A stretch of 64,000 bases of DNA. It comes from Obelidium mucronatum. Its lineage: Eukaryota > Chytridiomycota > Chytridiomycetes > Chytridiales > Chytriomycetaceae. Numbering within the stretch: position 1 is the stretch's first letter; each line of letters starts with the position of its first letter. The DNA is taken from positions 16,626 through 80,625 of the forward strand of contig JAIVFH010000133.1 in NCBI GenBank assembly GCA_025765595.1, given 5' to 3'. Of the stretch, positions 44,627 through 55,143 are shown in pieces. Below the pieces are notes generated by a model. The model made no database searches. It saw nothing but the letters and a program-made list of their open reading frames with translations, and was not told where the DNA came from. Both the position numbers and the translations under genes were made by a program.

Positions 44627-44941
44627 TGGGAGGTTGTTTCAGAGTTTATTGAAATATTTGCTATTTTCTGGTAGGAAAGGAAACACTACAGGATTTTATA
44701 GTTTTTCTTTCTGCATTGAGCTGATTTGAGAAAATGCACGGAGTAATCACTGTCATCTGGTTGGATTCTATTTCGTGTCGTTTTCGTCGCTCAAATTGAA
44801 TCGACATGAATAGTACACAGAGATTTTGAAGAGCAAAGAGTGGAGTGGTGCCAAGGAGGCTGAGCCAAAGTCTCTGTACTTTGGTTTTCTTTGTTTCGGA
44901 AGCATCGGAATCCAAAGACAAAAAAAGGATCCGTAAAAAAC
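44627..44941. other. Divergent promoter region
   Basis: 315 bp between the RasGAP and ALDH6 start codons. No reading frame or repeat with support; presumably both promoters. Confidence 0.4.
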
Positions 44942-47013
44942 ATGTTTTCGTTGAAGGTCAGGCGATTCCTCCAGCATCCGATACGCCCCCATATTCTAAG
45001 ACCAAAAGCGTTTCTCTTTTGCAAAATGTGTTATGTTAGATCTCTCGAAGCGCAGTCTCTCGAACTGTTGGCCGCTCCTTGCTTTCAACCACCGCCAGAG
45101 CCGCTGCGCCTGAAAAGTACAAGCTCTTCATCAACGGCGAGTTCATCGATTCGCAAACAGACAAGTGGATTGAAGTCAGAAACCCCGTAAGAGTTCCCAG
45201 GCGTTATTTTCAAAAAGCAAGGGCTGACCCCACCTATTCGCGTGTTTGCGTATATGTAGGCCACGCAAGAAGTCGTGGGTCTTGTTCCACAGGCAACTCA
45301 GGCGGAACTCAAATATGCATCGGACAATGCCGCGGAGGCCTTCAAGACGTGGAGAAAGACAAGTGTTCTTGCCCGTCAGCGTATCATGATGGATTTGCAG
45401 GATCTTATCCGCCACAAGCAGGTATCGTTGATCATGCCCTCTTTTGTTGTAAAATTATTTTATTTTTTGTGGTTGCGAGTGCGGTTGGACGTTGATGTTG
45501 TGAGGGCGTGGCACCGGAAGAAACCGGGGAGGAAACCATGCTGATCCTTAAAAAATTGTGTTTTTTCAGGGCGACATTGCCAAGTCCATTACATTGGAGC
45601 AAGGAAAGACTCTTGCCGACGCTCGTGGGGATGTTTTCCGTGGACTCCAAGTCGTAGAACATGCATGCTCTATCCCTACACTCTTGATGGGTGAAACCCT
45701 TCCAGTCTCAAAGGATATGGACACCTACAATATTCGTCAACCATTGGGTGTTATCGGAGGAATCATGCCATTCAACTTCCCAGCTATGGTTTGTTGTTCT
45801 GTTTAAGGATTTCTTCGATGATCTCACTTTTACATTTTTGAAAGATTCCATTGTGGGTCTTCCCACTTGCCATTGCATGTGGAAACACTTGCGTTATTAA
45901 ACCAAGTGAAAAGGATCCAGGAGCAATGATGATGCTTGCTAAGCTTGCGCAAGAGGCTGGAGTCCCCAAGGGTGTTTTGAACGTGGTGCACGGATCAGTT
46001 GGTGAGTTCAAGCGTTTTGCCAAAGTAGGCACACCTGCAAAGCGTGGAACTTATAAACTTGAGTGTACCAGACACCGTCAACCACATCTGTGACGATCCA
46101 CACATCAAGGCCATCTCATTCGTTGGAAGTGACCACGCCGGAAAGTACATCTTTGCTCGTGGTACTGCCAACGGAAAGCGCGTCCAAGCCAACTTGGGAG
46201 CGAAAAACCATGGAGTTATTATGCCAGATGCCAACAAGAACTACACTCTGAACCAACTTGCTGGAGCTGCGTTCGGTGCTGCTGGACAAAGATGCATGGC
46301 CTTGAGTACAGTTGTTTTCGTTGGTGAAGCGAAGCAATGGTTGCCTGAACTTGTTGAACGAGCCAAGGCTTTGAAGGTCACTAGTGGATTCGATGAGTCG
46401 GCTGATTTGGGTCCAATGATCTCTCCTGAGGTGGGAATGTTACATTGTTGATTTCTGCCGTTTGGATTTCTTATGTTTGTTCTTTTCGTTGCAGGCATTG
46501 AAGAGAGCCGAGGATTTGATCCAGTCTGGTGTCAACGAAGGAGCACAGCTTTTGTTGGATGGGCGTGGGATTAAGGTTGCCGGCTTTGAAAAGGGCAACT
46601 TCTTGGGTCCCACTATTCTTTCAGGTGTCAAGACTCACATGAAATGCTACACCGAAGAAATCTTTGGCCCCGTTCTCGTGTGTATGGAAGCCGATACCTT
46701 GGACGAAGCCATTGAGCTCGTCAATGCTAACCCATACGGAAACGGAACAGCATTGTTCACAAACTCTGGAGCTGCCGCAAGACGCTTCCAAGATGAGATT
46801 GATGTTGGTCAGGTTGGAATCAATGTTCCAATTCCTGTTCCATTGCCATGCTTTTCATTCACTGGAAGCAGAGGATCTATTCGTGGAGACTTGAACTTTT
46901 ACGGAAAGACCGGTGTTCAATTCTATACTTCTACAAAGACTGTTACTGCGCTCTGGAGAAGCGAGGATGTCACTAGCGCGCAAGCATCTGTTAACATGCC
47001 AACGATCCGATAA
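44942..47013 (+). CDS. Methylmalonate-semialdehyde dehydrogenase (CoA-acylating), mitochondrial
   Basis: Eight or so exons. I infer exon 1 as 44942-44956 (MFSLK) joined across an 83-bp intron to [20 protein letters not shown], giving an Arg/Ser-rich mitochondrial presequence; no in-frame ATG exists otherwise. The enzyme follows: [38 protein letters not shown] (catalytic Asn), [25 protein letters not shown] and [11 protein letters not shown] with the catalytic Cys. The GQRCMALS and PFNFPAM forms are specific to ALDH6, which oxidises methylmalonate and malonate semialdehydes in valine, thymine and beta-alanine breakdown. Ends at TAA 47011-47013. Codon use is even along the gene, without the GC-rich 5' exon of others. 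Confidence 0.9.
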
Positions 47014-47390
47014 AATAAAACTTCTGCCTGTTCTTTAATTTGAAAATGATTGAAGAATTTTGAATTTAAAACCAAAGCGTCGTGATTAATCCTGGCTGAA
47101 TGATCCATATCTGCTGCAGTTTCGACTACTAGTTCTGCTCAACCCGAATCCCTTGCTTTTCACGGGAGCCTCCGTGATTTCACTTGTAATCGAAGGCTTT
47201 GGATCTGCAAGGGCGAGACCAGAATGAATAGACGGTTTCATTCGAGCAGCTTGACGCGAAGATCTTAACTCATCCAATTTCTCCTTGTTTGGGAATCTAT
47301 GCGATACGATGTTTCAATACAACAATTTCTTTGCAAATCCCTTGTTGCATATTACAAAGATGATTAAGCAGTAACGTTGTTGCTCTCAGA
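47014..47390. other. Spacer with a weak minus-strand frame
   Basis: 377 bp between ALDH6 and the F-box gene. A minus-strand frame from 47277 to 47086 (Ser/Lys-rich, 63 residues) could be the last exon of a small gene, because an AG precedes FPNKEKLDELRSSRQ. No convincing upstream exon was found. Confidence 0.2.
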
Positions 47391-48477
47391 ATGATTGCAG
47401 AAATTGAACAACTGCAGCAACAAGTCAACCAACTGACCGCTACCATTCGCGAGAAAGACGCACAGATTGAATCCCTGATTGCCGAAAACAAGAAACTCAA
47501 AGAATCAACGGAAAGAAGTGGGAAGGCTACTGAACATGCAAGTTGTGGTGTCCCAAACAACCAACCAACACGAGCCTCTCCGCTCGTTGGCCTTCCCTTC
47601 GAAGTCCTGGTCAATATCTTTCTGCAAATGAATGTAAAGGATGCATTCAAATATGCTGCGACAGTGTGTCGCTTATTCCTTCGAGTGTTGGACTCGGATG
47701 AGTTTTGGGTTATCCACTGTCAGCAGACACTTGGATCAAATAAGCCTCTTTCTCTGATTGACGGAATCAAATCCTTCAAACTAATGTACTTTGCGTTCCT
47801 AACCAATTTGCTCAAGGCGGGGGACTTGAGCAACGAAGATGTGTGGGAGTGGAGAATGACAGACACAATCGAGGTGATTGGCATTGGTGAAGTAAGTCGC
47901 AATGCTCTCAAAACCCAATTTCCATTTTTTGACGTGTTTATGCATATGGAAGGGTATTGCTGGTGTACGACCCCATCCTAGAGTTCAAGCAGCATTTGCA
48001 TCAAGCTTCTCGTGGGGATATCTCACCCAAACGGCGCAAGTTTCTCACATTCCTTTTGATGCTTTTAAAGTTATTCGAGGTGTTCTGCTTGAATTTTGGT
48101 ATTTATTCTACTTTTTGTGTCCAAGGTTTGTACATTGACAGGATTACCCAAGGGTGGCGTCACGAATGGAAATGGAAGGCCAGTTTCGATGCTCAGTTCA
48201 ATTTGACGAGTCTCCGGCAGTTCTTCTGAACCATGCCTCGCCTATTACTTTGTGACCCAGTACTCCATGGACACGAGTTCAATATATAGTGGCTTTTCCG
48301 GAAACGGTTGTATTGAAAGGAAGAGTAGACACAATTCGTCTTTTTTGGGAAGGAAAAGATACAGTGTTTTGGGCAGGGCATTACGGCACGAAAGTAACGA
48401 ATCTGAGTATGCGATTTGTTTCGAATATTGATATGGCTGGCGATTCAGAAGTTGTCATGGAAAGAGTCGAAAACTAG
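47391..48477 (+). CDS. Coiled-coil F-box protein, 3' structure uncertain
   Basis: Exon 1 (47391-47892) encodes a leucine-zipper-like coiled coil (EIEQLQQQVNQLTATIREKD) and an F-box (LVGLPFEVLVNIFLQMNVKD, then CRLFLRVLDSDEFW). Splicing adds GIAGVRPHPRVQAAFASSF and then, via ...FKVIR-GLYIDRITQGWRHEW, a further exon. That exon stops at 48227 in its frame, but a shift of one base reopens it (QFDESPAVLLNHASPITL). A well-formed frame VVLKGRVDTIRLFWEGKD...VVMERVEN continues to 48477. The gene therefore either has an extra tiny intron I cannot place or a frameshift near 48200. The F-box links it to SCF ubiquitin ligases. Confidence 0.5.
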
Positions 48478-48567
48478 TTCTGAAATCTATTGCCAATTAA
48501 TAACGGCCGAGTCGGCCAAATATTTTTTTCAATAATAACGATCCTCTGAAGAAAAAAGAACAGAATT

Positions 48568-49178
48568 ATGGGAAACGCGATTAGCTTCTCCGATATTATT
48601 GGAGGAATCATTGACTGGTCCAGCAGCGATAAGCTCAAGAGGGCAAAGGTCCTTCGCGAAAGTGCTGCGGCTGCAAGAACGGAGGCCGCTGAGGCCAGCA
48701 GCCAATCACAGGCAAGAGGATCCTCTTTGTAAATAACAAATACTTACACAAGAAAGTGGATTAGTTTGCATATCAGCGAGGCGATGGAGCAAAGGCGAAG
48801 GAACTGTCGAATCTGAAGTCTGCAAAGCACTGTGAGGCTGATGGATACAATAGGAGGGCACGAGACCTGATTGTGTCCCACTTCAACGCCGATCGACCGC
48901 TTTCAGAGCTGGATCTTCATGGACTGTTTGTCATCGAGGCGAAAGAAGTGCTTTTGGAGAGAATAACTCAATGTCGGAAGAACTCCCCAGCCATTCATCA
49001 ATTGACGGTAATCACAGGAAAGGGAAACAACTCACGCGATGGAGTGGCAAAATTAAAACCAATGGTGAAGCAGTTTTGCGAAAACGAAGGGCTGAAATGT
49101 GAGCAAGGATCGAATGATGGAGTGATAGTTCTTGTTCTAGGGGACCCAGCCACTTCTTCTTTCTGCTTCATAATGTAA
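48568..49178 (+). CDS. DUF1771 plus Smr domain protein
   Basis: Two exons, 48568-48711 and 48765-49178, about 185 residues. Exon 1 is a charged helix. Exon 2 starts FAYQRGDGAKAKELSNLKSA, the DUF1771 helix pair, and continues DLHGLFVIEAKEVLLERI and LTVITGKGNNSRDGVAKLKP, the Smr domain with its DLHG and TGKGN-S motifs. Fungal and animal proteins of this layout are RNA or DNA endonucleases, some tied to ribosome-stalling mRNA decay. The only intron that keeps phase is GC-AG (CAG|GCAAGA...TTAG|TTT). The usual invariant His/Gly set appears intact. The 3' end CFIM resembles a prenylation-like Caax box, possibly coincidental. Confidence 0.82.
48712..48764 (+). other. GC-AG intron of the Smr gene
   Basis: 53-bp intron with donor CAG|GCAAGA and acceptor TTAG. 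The nearby GTAAAT donor at about 48729 gives the wrong phase for the DUF1771 segment, so the rare GC donor with strong flanking consensus is preferred. Confidence 0.6.
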
Positions 49179-49265
49179 TCTATTTAAGGGATATAAAATG
49201 GAAGTTTGGGTTCTGTTGAGGATTTAAAGTTCAAGGATTTGATTTCAACAAGTTGAAGAAACAAC

Positions 49266-50333
49266 ATGAGCCAGCTTGATCAAGACAGTGAATACTTGGA
49301 AGTACACCGTACTCATTCGTTCCGAAGCCGAAGCAAGAGCCCCAGCTCCTCTCAATATGCCGACTTTCTGGCCACAGAACAGGCCGCTGCCATCAGTCGC
49401 CTTGAAGCTGCCAACAGTGATCTGATGTCTCAGCTGGCAACCAAAGATAGGATCGTACAACAGCTGAGGACCGTTGAAACCACAAATGGAGACTTGTCGA
49501 CAAGAGTGAATGATCTGGAATTGGAAGTAGTGAAGCTGAAAGGCTCACTTTCAGAGCAGCATGACCTTGCAAGAACGCTCAGGAAAGAATTGGAGATCGG
49601 CAGTGTGGAGAAGGATGATCTGGCGAATCAAGTTGCAAAGTATGAAACTCAAATCAAGAAACTTGAGGATGACCTAGCAAAGGTAGAATCGCATTCTCTG
49701 TTACAATGATTGATTTATATCGAATTATCGTATTGTTGTCAGGAGCGACAGGAGAAGGGAGGCTTGACTGCAATAATTGAACAGCTTGTTCAACAAACCG
49801 CCACCTCTAGCCCCAAAATGCCGGAGTCGAATTCAGATCTGGTTTGTCGTTGAATAGTGTTTACGATATATAAGTATTTCGATGTTCCTTAAAAATAATA
49901 CTTGCTTTTCCAGATTGCAAACCTCCAAAAAGAAAACGAGACTCTTCAGTCCGAGATTGCATTTCTCAAACAAGAAAACTCGCAAAACGAAGAAGCTCTA
50001 CGGCAACTTCTTTTGGGTGGTGATTCACCTGTGGATCCAATTCCGCAACTGTTCCCTCAAAACGCCCCCCTTCCTCGACTGACTACCGGATCCTTAACGA
50101 GGCGTACAACAGTAAAGGGAACAATAATTCCTGAACGCTCATCGAGTGCAATTGCGTTGATCAACGTTCTTCCAGCTGAAGGAGGCGACACCGAGCTGAG
50201 AGAACTGCGCCAGCGTGCAATCGAAGCGCAGCAGCGGCAGTGGCTAAAATTAAAGGAAGAAAATCAACAGTTGCGGTTTCAGTTGGCAGCAGCTGTTCAG
50301 TTCATCAACGATAATACCAACTTGCCAACTTAA
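49266..50333 (+). CDS. Coiled-coil protein, tandem paralogue 1
   Basis: Three or four exons (49266-49682, about 49742-49840, about 49915-50333). The Ser/Arg-rich start (RTHSFRSRSKSPSSSQYADF) precedes FLATEQAAAISRLEAANSDL and a long coiled coil, a Pro-rich break, then a conserved C-terminal block: ERSSSAIALINVLPAEGG followed by a Leu-zipper (RAIEAQQRQWLKLKEENQQL). The next gene has the same blocks in the same order, so these define a small family. No domain name comes to mind; a cytoskeletal or centrosomal scaffold is only a guess. Confidence 0.6.
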
Positions 50334-50445
50334 ACTTCTGTCCTAAAGATATTTAACCCAATGAATAAAAGTAACTGGAAAGCAGTGGAATCAGTGCCAT
50401 GAATTCTTTTTTAAAACACACTTAAATTAAACTGATTAAATCACA

Positions 50446-51779
50446 ATGGACGAATCATTTGAGATTGAAGATGTTGGCGAAGGACCCTCGACTTTTCTCG
50501 CCGAAGTGCACAGCAACACTTCGTTTGCCAGACGAAGCCTCTCGCGGAACAGAGCCAAGAAGGGAGGCGCTCCAGGTGCGAACGCAAGTGGAAACATTGA
50601 CTCGGATGAGCCACTGTCTGCAGACAATGGCGTTGCTGCATCAGCGCCAAAGAGTGTAAGCGATGTTTTGCAATTCTCTAGCTGGATCGCTTGTGTGCGT
50701 TGAACTCAAAGTGAACAACCCGCAGGTTCGACGAATCAAGAGCAGCGCTGGTACAATCCACGACTCGGATCAATCCAATCTAGAATACGCAGACTTTCTT
50801 GCCTCAGAACAAGCCTCAACCATAAAGACGCTAGAAGCCAACAAGAAGGACTTGTTGTCTCAGTTGGGGATGAAAGACAAGACGATCGCACAGTTAAAGA
50901 AGGTGGAATCGATCAATTCAACACTGTCTTTGGAAGTTGTGGCTCTCAAAAAGATGGTCGAATCACTCAAGGCTGAAGTCAATGATTCCCAAGAGAAACT
51001 GAAATTAGCCAAATTAGAGCAGCAAAAGGATGTCGCTGCTAGAGCGGCTCTTGTGATGGAAGATACGAAAAAGAGCATATTGATTAAGCGGTTGCAGGAT
51101 GATTTGGAGAAGGCATGTATCCGATGAATCTGCACAAGCTCTTACCTCTTGTTTTTTTCTGAAAAACAGGCAAACCAGAGTTTCCAGGCTGTAGTCGATC
51201 AGATTGTAAATGAAAAAGAATCTGCGAATGGAGATTCAAAAAGAACAAAGGCGGACTTGGAACACGTCGTTGAGTCACGTTTTTACTTTTTGACAGTTTC
51301 GCCATCTCACCATTGCTTCATAGATTTCCAAGCTACGCGATGAAAATAAATCCCTATTGGCAGAAAATCAATCTCTCAAAGAAGAAAACGAACGAAATGA
51401 GCATTCTATAAAACAGATTTTACTGCAAACGACAGTTCCTGACCCAAATACCTCAACTGCATCAGATATAATCCCTCCCGCCAGCAACTCTCCTAACGAT
51501 GTGAATCAGCCTTCTCCGATCGTTGCCAGCAATTCTTCAACCAGGGACCTCGGCACCTCCACTCTAAATCGCACATCAACAAGAATTCCTCCACGGTCTT
51601 CGAGTGCCATCTCGCTCATCAACGTTTTACCCACAGATGGAAATTTGGAAATTCAAATGCTGAAACAAAGGGCGATTGCTGCTCAACAAATCGAATTGCA
51701 ACGATTGAAGGAGGAGAACCAAGCTTTGATTTCACAACTTGCTGCCACTTTGAACAGCATCAATCAAAACTTACAATAA
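50446..51779 (+). CDS. Coiled-coil protein, tandem paralogue 2
   Basis: Four exons, start ATG 50446 (MDESFEIEDVGEGPSTFLAE). Shared with paralogue 1: SNLEYADFLASEQASTIKTL, LLSQLGMKDKTIAQLKKVES, and the C-terminal PRSSSAISLINVLPTDG followed by RAIAAQQIELQRLKEENQAL. The N-terminal 70 residues, including SFARRSLSRNRAKKGG, have no counterpart. Intron positions correspond to those of the upstream copy. Only 113 bp separate the two genes. Confidence 0.6.
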
Positions 51780-51809
51780 AAAAACCATTCATAAATGTCT
51801 TCTCTTCAT

Positions 51810-53171
51810 GAATTTTAATTCTTTGCGATGAGGCGAATGATTTCCTTACGTTCCACCAATTTTGCCAAGAAGCGCGTAAAGTCTTTCAAGTTTGCATTGG
51901 ACTCACTGAACATGAATCGCCAATGACGCAACAAGAGCACTTTAAGTTTGATTTTACAAAGTCCACAGCCGATTGAAGGGGTTCATTGTTTAGGGTTCAC
52001 TCGAGCATCAGCCAGCAGCACCCTGACAACAGAAGGATGCCCGCCAGACGATGCAGTAATAAGTGCTGAATTATCCAAATAAGAAGCATCCACATCTTCG
52101 TATTGCAAGAGGTATTTAACAATATATGCACGTCCATTCTTGGCGGCATTGTACATTCCCGTTCAAAGACAGACATTGAACATTTTCGTCTGAGATGAGA
52201 CGTTTAACCAAACTTAAAAGTCCATGTGTGCAAGACAGTAAAAAGTGCTTGTCTCTATGAGTGCGTGGATCAAACTCAAGAGTCTTGGAGAATCAATCGA
52301 ACAACTTCACTATCGCAACTCTGCACCAGGTACAAAACTTCTTCTTCATCCATGTCTTCAAAATCGAAGCGTGTGTTCGCTAGAAATAGTTTCACAAGAT
52401 CCGAGTTTCCAGAGTTGAGTGAATACTGGAATGTCTGCAGATGGTCATGATTGGGGTCGACGCGAATATCATCCATCATCATTTTGTACAATATCTACAT
52501 GCTTTCCGTGAACAGTTTTTCGGAGAGGCTGTCCCTGTAGCTCATTCGGATCGGCTCTGGCGTCTGCAAGGAAGCTGAACTATATCAGAGTCACCATGAC
52601 GGTGCTGCAACTGACAAAGCAAAGAAACCGTCCGAAGCAGATTGGTATATTCTTGGATCTTTCAGTAGCAGTTTCACGGCAGCAACGTGGTTGCTGGCAG
52701 AAGAACATGGAGAGCCCGATCCTTCCAAGAGAAGCCTGGCAACCTTGCAATGAGAGTTGTCATCATTCGAAAGGCTGATTCAGATGATTACATCCATGGA
52801 GATGGCTTCAATAAGCAATCTGAAACCGCAGAGTTGTTGTGCTGCACAAGGAATTCTCCGTAGACTGCTGTTTGGTCGACCTGCGGTACATCAATCCATT
52901 TGGATCCGTAAAGGTAATTTGGGCTTAAATATTCCCAAATTGAAGGGTTATTGGACGTCTTGATCTGGTGACGGACGTGCCTTTGCGCAAAGCGAAAACT
53001 CTGACAGATGAAGATTAAGAGGATCTTGGAATCGATGCCTACTTGCACCAAATTCGGGTCAATTGGCAAAAGCAGAAGAATTGTATCGATGGTCTCGTTC
53101 GGGAGGGAGTAGAGACTGGGTCTATTTTCTTTGTTTTCTATTTTTTTTATCTTTTTTATTTTTTTTTTCAT
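51810..53171 (-). pseudogene. Decayed ankyrin-repeat gene
   Basis: Leftward from about 53130, YSLPNETIDTILLLLPID, then CQSFRFAQRHVRHQIK and LYGSKWIDVPQVDQTAVYGE align with the intact gene next door (53198-54511). The rest survives in short frames only: 52491-52276 (VDPNHDHLQTFQYSLNSGNS...) and ankyrin-like text around 51970-52150. Stops and frameshifts break every frame. It is a head-to-tail copy that has lost function, with its start in an AT-rich stretch of T-runs. Confidence 0.8.
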
Positions 53172-53197
53172 TATTTGTTTATTTTATATTATTTTAA

Positions 53198-54511
53198 TTA
53201 TTTATCATTTAAAAGCTCAAGAATTTCCTCCCGTCCGTTCTTGGCCGCCAACATACAAATCTCACTCTTCAAGTTTGCATTAGATTCTTCAAATACAAGT
53301 CGAGGATCTCGTAGCAGCAGACCAATGATTTCCCAATGTTCACGGGTCATCGCTATTTGAAGGACCGCGTTGTTTCGGTCTGAAGGATTCACACGGGAAT
53401 CAGAAAGCAACACTTTGACAACCGAAGGAGATTCTCCACGCGTGGCTATAACAAGAGCGGCATTTTCTTGGCAAGAAGGATTCGCATTCGGATGCTGCAA
53501 GAGATAGTCCACAACATCTGCATGGCCATGCTTTGCAGCTTCGTATATGGCCCAGTCCAACAACGCGCTATCAGCATTCGCATATGCCATGAGACGTTGA
53601 GCGTCATCTAAAAGCCCATGTTTGCAAGCAAGAGCAAGTTGTTCTACATACAAACGTGAACCAACTCTGAAGTCGTGGAGGATCATTATAACTACTTCTC
53701 GAGGGCTTCGGTATACCCAGTCCAAAACTTCTTCTACCATGTCCCCGTAATGGAAACGAGGATTTGCCAGATACAGTTGGACAATCTCTGAACTTTCAAG
53801 TGCCTTGCAAAATGTCTGCAATTGGTCAGAATTAGGGTCTACGCGATCATCACCCAGTAACATTTCAACAATATCTATATGCTTTTTTCGCACAGCGTTT
53901 CGGAGAGGCTTTCCATGTAGTTCATTCGGATCAACTCTGCGATCTGTTAGGAGCAGTCGAACTATTTCAGAGTCACCACGACTTGCTGCAGCTGAAAGTG
54001 CAGAGCAATCTTTCGAAACACATTTATACGTTCGTGGATCTTCCAGTAGTAGTTTCACGACAGCGATATGGTTGCTGGTTGCAGCGAAATGCAAGGCACG
54101 GTCCTTCCAAGCAAAGCCCGGTAACGTCGAAACAAGAGTTGACATAATCTTGAAGGCAAATTCAGGTGATTGTATCCATTTTGATGGAACCAATATAGCG
54201 GCTGAAGTGGCATTTCGCTTTGCACCAACAACTTCTCCATATATTGCTGTTTGGTAGACTAATGGAAGCTGTTTCCACTTGGATCCATAGAGACGGTTTT
54301 GGATTAAATATTCGCAGGGTGAAGCAGCATTGGCCGCCTTGATCTGGTGACAGAGATGCCTTTGGGCAAAGCGAAAACTTTGGAAGAGAAAGCTTGCAAG
54401 AGACTGGGAAGCTCCGCCTACTTTGGCCAGGTTTTCATCAATGGGCAAATCGCGGAGGATTATGTCGATGGTCTCGTTTGGGAGAGAGTGGATATTGGGT
54501 CTATTCGACAT
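53198..54511 (-). CDS. F-box-like ankyrin-repeat protein
   Basis: Single exon, 437 codons from ATG 54511 (MSNRPNIHSLPNETIDIIL). The first 40 residues are F-box-like (LPNETIDIILRDLPIDENLA), followed by FRFAQRHLCHQI and then about eight ankyrin repeats that are more diverged than those of the 34763 gene (VVKLLLEDPRTYK, IVRLLLTDRRVDPNE, VVDYLLQHPNANPS, VVKVLLSDSRVNPSD). It ends in ILELLNDK. No interrupting stop. Such proteins may act as SCF substrate adaptors; the targets are unknown. Confidence 0.8.
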   Translation of the reverse strand: MSNRPNIHSLPNETIDIILRDLPIDENLAKVGGASQSLASFLFQSFRFAQRHLCHQIKAANAASPCEYLIQNRLYGSKWKQLPLVYQTAIYGEVVGAKRNATSAAILVPSKWIQSPEFAFKIMSTLVSTLPGFAWKDRALHFAATSNHIAVVKLLLEDPRTYKCVSKDCSALSAAASRGDSEIVRLLLTDRRVDPNELHGKPLRNAVRKKHIDIVEMLLGDDRVDPNSDQLQTFCKALESSEIVQLYLANPRFHYGDMVEEVLDWVYRSPREVVIMILHDFRVGSRLYVEQLALACKHGLLDDAQRLMAYANADSALLDWAIYEAAKHGHADVVDYLLQHPNANPSCQENAALVIATRGESPSVVKVLLSDSRVNPSDRNNAVLQIAMTREHWEIIGLLLRDPRLVFEESNANLKSEICMLAAKNGREEILELLNDK

Positions 54512-54589
54512 GATGCCGTTTTTCTTTTTAGGCAGGTAATAGAAAATCGTGTATGCATCGTGGAGTGAAATCATGTACAATAATGTATT

Positions 54590-55081
54590 TTAAAAGTCAT
54601 CCGCAACAACCGGTTTGATGATATCCTGTAATAGCACTGAATTGACGGGAGTATCGGGAGATCCAGAAATGGCTTCCGCGAAAGTCCGAGCCAAAAAATC
54701 CACAAGTTTATACACCATCCTCACAGGGAACGTCACTGGGAATGTTACAACTTTAAAGAGGAGTTTCAGGGGCGTAAAGACGAGGTAATCCAGGAGAGGG
54801 ATGTCGAGCCACCATCCAATCACGCCGAACCAGAAGAGGATACTTAGAATGCCATACAGCAGAAACGACGGGTAATCTATTCCACCGGCGGCGATTGATT
54901 TAACTCTTGCTGATGTTGCAGTAGAGTTGGCACTGTTTCCAATGATCTTTTCCCTTGCCCGCCGGCCTTTTGGCAGATTATCCGGCACTGCGGCAGGATG
55001 ATCCGAGAGACCCGTGACTTTGTTGTGGGCTGCGGCTTTCGCAGTTTTGCGCAGGCGCGACGGGTTGACGTTGCTCAACAT
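54590..55081 (-). CDS. Small two-helix membrane protein, unknown
   Basis: Single exon, 163 codons. A basic N-terminal half (SRLRKTAKAAAHNK, KGRRAREKI) is followed by two hydrophobic stretches, YPSFLLYGILSILFWFGVIGWWL and LVFTPLKLLFKVVTFPVTFP, then an amphipathic tail. No family recognised; an ER or mitochondrial membrane protein is plausible. The start codon is only 62 bp from that of the WDCP-like gene on the other strand, so the two share a bidirectional promoter. Confidence 0.55.
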   Translation of the reverse strand: MLSNVNPSRLRKTAKAAAHNKVTGLSDHPAAVPDNLPKGRRAREKIIGNSANSTATSARVKSIAAGGIDYPSFLLYGILSILFWFGVIGWWLDIPLLDYLVFTPLKLLFKVVTFPVTFPVRMVYKLVDFLARTFAEAISGSPDTPVNSVLLQDIIKPVVADDF

Positions 55082-55143
55082 TTACTTGTTTTCTTTTGTT
55101 TCTTTTTTTGGATTTTAAATTGGGTGGCGTTTCGTTTAATCAA
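55082..55143. promoter_or_regulatory. 62-bp bidirectional promoter
   Basis: The whole gap between two opposite start codons. It is T-rich on the plus strand with no TATA box. Both 5' UTRs must be very short or overlap. Confidence 0.5.

Noticed and set aside
47086..47277. Small minus-strand gene of 63 residues after ALDH6
   Set aside because: No start codon with context, no second exon found and no recognisable motif; kept only as a weak possibility.
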